Part shown: positions 5,100 through 6,145 of the stretch, piece by piece
Position numbering within the stretch: position 1 is the first letter of the stretch
Layout: every line of letters begins with the position of its first letter
Source of the DNA: Alphaproteobacteria bacterium UBA5343
Lineage (GTDB): Bacteria > Pseudomonadota > Alphaproteobacteria > RF32 > UBA5343
Direction of reading: 5' to 3'
Assembly: GCA_002410125.1 (NCBI GenBank)
Contig: DHQH01000102.1
Coordinates: forward strand, 3,605 to 9,749
DNA: 6,145 nucleotides
The notes under the pieces: model-generated
What the model saw: the letters and a program-made list of their open reading frames with translations, nothing else
Told to the model about the DNA's origin: nothing
Database searches by the model: none
Translations under genes and position numbers: made by a program

Positions 5100-5193
5100 A
5101 TTTTAGGAGATTGTTTGCGACCTATCCCCATTAATTGATTGCATTATATTGAGTCAGATAATAACTCAACTTAGATTATGTTATAGGAGGTAT
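5100..5193 (+). repeat. Tandem repeat unit D (94 bp), intergenic repeat family locus 2
   Basis: Direct tandem copy of the preceding unit, with the canonical head ATTTTAGGAGATTGTTTGCG. Its central hairpin is longer and perfect: TTGAGT (5149-5154 region) pairs with ACTCAA around a loop of about 9 bases. Its tail TTATGTTATAGGAGGTAT leads straight into the head of end unit B. Confidence 0.87.
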
Positions 5194-5269
5194 ATTTTAG
5201 GAGATTGTTTGCGACTAGTAGGAACTACTACTTAAGCAAAATAATCGACAACAAAGCTACCCCTAGAAC
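5194..5269 (+). repeat. End unit B of the intergenic repeat family (76 bp, imperfect inverted repeat)
   Basis: Same head as the tandem units, then the end-piece shared with 2098-2174. The central sequence TAGTAG-GAA-CTACTA is a perfect 6-bp hairpin that replaces the different hairpin of unit A. TTTGC can pair with GCAAA, and ATTTTAGGAG pairs imperfectly with CCCCTAGAAC (5260-5269). It ends directly before the stop codon (5270-5272) of the small minus-strand ORF. Confidence 0.87.
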
Positions 5270-5467
5270 TTAATCTAAGAGATCCCAGCGGGAAAGCGGC
5301 ACCTTCCACTTTGTGTTTTTGAAGCTATTTTTCTTTCTTTTTACAAATCCTGAGCATATTGATTTATAGCCATCAACTGAGTATGATTGCTTATAGTTAA
5401 GCTCTTTTAAATCATTATCTAACACACCATGCATATCGATATTTTTAATTTTTCCATCACCAAACAT
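5270..5467 (-). CDS. Small hypothetical protein (65 aa), uncertain
   Basis: I do not recognise this protein. It is soluble-looking and lysine-rich (KRKKNSFKNTKWK at 43-55), with one cysteine (C38) and no membrane segment or signal peptide. I chose the ATG at 5467-5465 because GGGGG (5477-5473) lies 5 bases upstream. A second ATG lies one codon earlier, and a longer frame reaches 5497 without a better ribosome site. The last codons (VPLSRWDLLD) lie in DNA visibly richer in G and C than the rest and run up to end unit B of the repeat. The C-terminus may therefore have been acquired from, or trimmed by, repeat-associated sequence. It may be a real small gene, a decayed remnant or a chance frame. 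Confidence 0.4.
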   Translation of the reverse strand: MFGDGKIKNIDMHGVLDNDLKELNYKQSYSVDGYKSICSGFVKRKKNSFKNTKWKVPLSRWDLLD

Positions 5468-5505
5468 CATATCCCCCTTTTTTATTAAAAAAATCAAATA
5501 TAAAC

Positions 5506-5544
5506 TTTAAAAACGTCTCTCTAATGGATATATAATTATTATAA
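5506..5544 (+). promoter_or_regulatory. Candidate bcp promoter overlapped by a PerR-like box
   Basis: A consensus TATAAT -10 lies at 5531-5536, with a poor -35 (TTTAAA, 5506-5511, spacer 19). Positions 5530-5544 read ATATAAT-T-ATTATAA and match the Bacillus PerR box TTATAATnATTATAA at 13 of 14 defined positions. A repressor there would cover the -10, and peroxide-regulated control of a peroxiredoxin makes biological sense. The A/T-only composition and the contribution of the -10 itself weaken the call. Confidence 0.38.
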
Positions 5545-5576
5545 ATATTTATTCAATTATTAAAAAGGTTATAGAA

Positions 5577-6035
5577 ATGACATTAGAAATTGGCGATAAA
5601 GCCCCAGATTTTACAATCACTACTGATACGGAACCAAAAATTTCCTTAAAAGATTTTTTAGGAAAAAAAGTTGTTCTATATTTTTATCCTAAAGACAACA
5701 CTCCTGGTTGCACTAAAGAGGCTTGTGGCTTCCGAGATAATTACAAAAAAATTAGTGATAAAAACGCTGTAATTATTGGTATTTCAAAAGATTCAGCTAA
5801 AAAGCATGCTAATTTTAGGGAAAAATTTGGATTACCTTTTTATCTTGGTGCGGATGAAGATGGTAGAGTTTGCAATAAATATGGTGTTTGGGTTAAAAAA
5901 TCTATGTATGGTAGAGAATATATGGGTATTCAAAGAGCAACATTTTTAATTGATGAACAGGGAAATATTGCAAAAATCTGGTCTAAGGCTAAGGGCAATG
6001 AACAACATTCAGAAGAAGTCTTAGCAGAGTTATAA
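5577..6035 (+). CDS. bcp: Thiol peroxidase of the Bcp/PrxQ peroxiredoxin family
   Basis: A cytoplasmic thioredoxin-dependent peroxiredoxin that reduces hydrogen peroxide and organic hydroperoxides. The 152 residues match the family length. The thioredoxin-fold start GDKAPDFTI (6-14) is followed by FYPKDNTPGCTKEAC (36-50), with peroxidatic C45 (TPGC) and resolving C50 five residues later, the atypical 2-Cys Bcp arrangement. GISKDSAKKHANFREKFGLPF (68-88) and RATFLIDEQGNI (120-131, with the conserved Arg120) follow. C99 is a further cysteine of unknown role. AAAAGG (5563-5568) lies 8 bases before the ATG. It is transcribed alone, divergently from the small ORF. Together with rubrerythrin it forms the peroxide-defence content of the window. 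Confidence 0.96.
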   Translation: MTLEIGDKAPDFTITTDTEPKISLKDFLGKKVVLYFYPKDNTPGCTKEACGFRDNYKKISDKNAVIIGISKDSAKKHANFREKFGLPFYLGADEDGRVCNKYGVWVKKSMYGREYMGIQRATFLIDEQGNIAKIWSKAKGNEQHSEEVLAEL

Positions 6036-6048
6036 ATCTTTTAATAAC

Positions 6049-6145
6049 TGATGGGTTTTGTGCGAATATCTGTTTATCCTAATAGCTGAAGGATTTTTTA
6101 ATAAAAACTCATAATATTTGATTATAAGAGATAGATTTTAGGCAC
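6049..6145 (+). repeat. Intergenic repeat family, locus 3 (incomplete at the right edge)
   Basis: TGATGGGTTTTGTGCGAATA (6049-6068) matches 2050-2069. Its tail ATTATAAGAGATAG (6121-6134) leads to a repeat head ATTTTAGG (6135-6142), after which three bases diverge and the window ends. The distance from one head to the next is 86 bases, close to the 92 and 94 bases of the tandem units. The array probably continues beyond the window. Confidence 0.6.
6076..6099 (+). terminator. Candidate terminator of bcp within repeat locus 3
   Basis: ATCCT (6076-6080), a 9-base loop, AGGAT (6090-6094), then T to 6099. The stem has only five pairs, so it is weak. It lies where the tandem repeat units carry their central hairpin, so it may be the variable hairpin of this repeat copy serving as terminator. 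Confidence 0.4.

Noticed and set aside
5008..5269. CRISPR array
   Set aside because: The period is 92-94 bp and the would-be spacers are themselves similar between units (TTAATTGATTG, ATTATAT), so this is a tandem repeat and not unique spacers between short repeats. No cas genes are present.
5353..5363. AGCATATTGAT shared between 1264-1274 and 5353-5363, with TCAACT a few bases later in both
   Set aside because: Short, gapped and in unrelated contexts (promoter region versus inside the small ORF); compatible with chance in AT-rich DNA.
5541..5552. 12-bp palindrome ATAAATATTTAT downstream of the bcp -10
   Set aside because: Consists only of A and T with no known regulator match; such palindromes are frequent in DNA of this composition.

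Overview
The window is AT-rich bacterial DNA from what looks like an anaerobe. The DEAD-box helicase, a bacterial tRNA-Ser(GGA) with an encoded CCA end, and short overlapping operons with good Shine-Dalgarno sites place it in Bacteria. Rubrerythrin, a Bcp-type peroxiredoxin and an 'orange protein (ORP)-type' operon of two ferredoxin-containing MinD ATPases with NifX-like proteins point to an anaerobic or microaerobic life with oxidative-stress defences. The helicase reads like proteobacterial RhlE, so a low-GC anaerobic proteobacterium (for example a gut alphaproteobacterium) is possible, but this is a weak inference and the lineage cannot be fixed from the sequence alone.

Layout. Positions 1-875 (minus) hold the N-terminal 291 codons of a RhlE-like RNA helicase that runs off the left edge, with a hairpin-rich leader to about 957. 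Positions 992-1162 hold no convincing gene. A tRNA-Ser (1163-1252, minus) diverges from rubrerythrin (1381-1953, plus), which ends in a strong terminator (1974-2001). A convergent minus-strand operon occupies 4898-2182: a DUF134-NifX regulator fusion, two consecutive MinD/ferredoxin ATPases, and a stand-alone NifX-like protein, all overlapping or nearly touching. Its promoter (4928-4956) carries a perfect 14-bp palindrome at the start site and is shielded from upstream transcription by a terminator (4961-4990). Next come a small unrecognised minus-strand ORF (5467-5270) and, divergently, bcp (5577-6035, plus).

The unexpected component is a family of modular intergenic repeats at three places (about 2050-2174, 5008-5269, and 6049 to the right edge). 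Units share the head TTTTAGGAGATTGTTTGCGAC, carry variable but often self-complementary centres, and at two places end in a near-identical end-piece that stops within a few bases of a minus-strand stop codon. The two complete end units are imperfect inverted repeats of 76-77 bp.

How the genes fit together: rubrerythrin and Bcp remove peroxides, and the Bcp promoter has a PerR-like box. The ORP-type operon encodes P-loop ATPases that probably bind two [4Fe-4S] clusters each, with NifX-like partners that may bind metal or metal-sulfur clusters. Its first gene joins a DNA-binding domain to a NifX domain, so it could sense cluster or metal status and regulate the operon itself. An internal Shine-Dalgarno site suggests the NifX half may also be made on its own.
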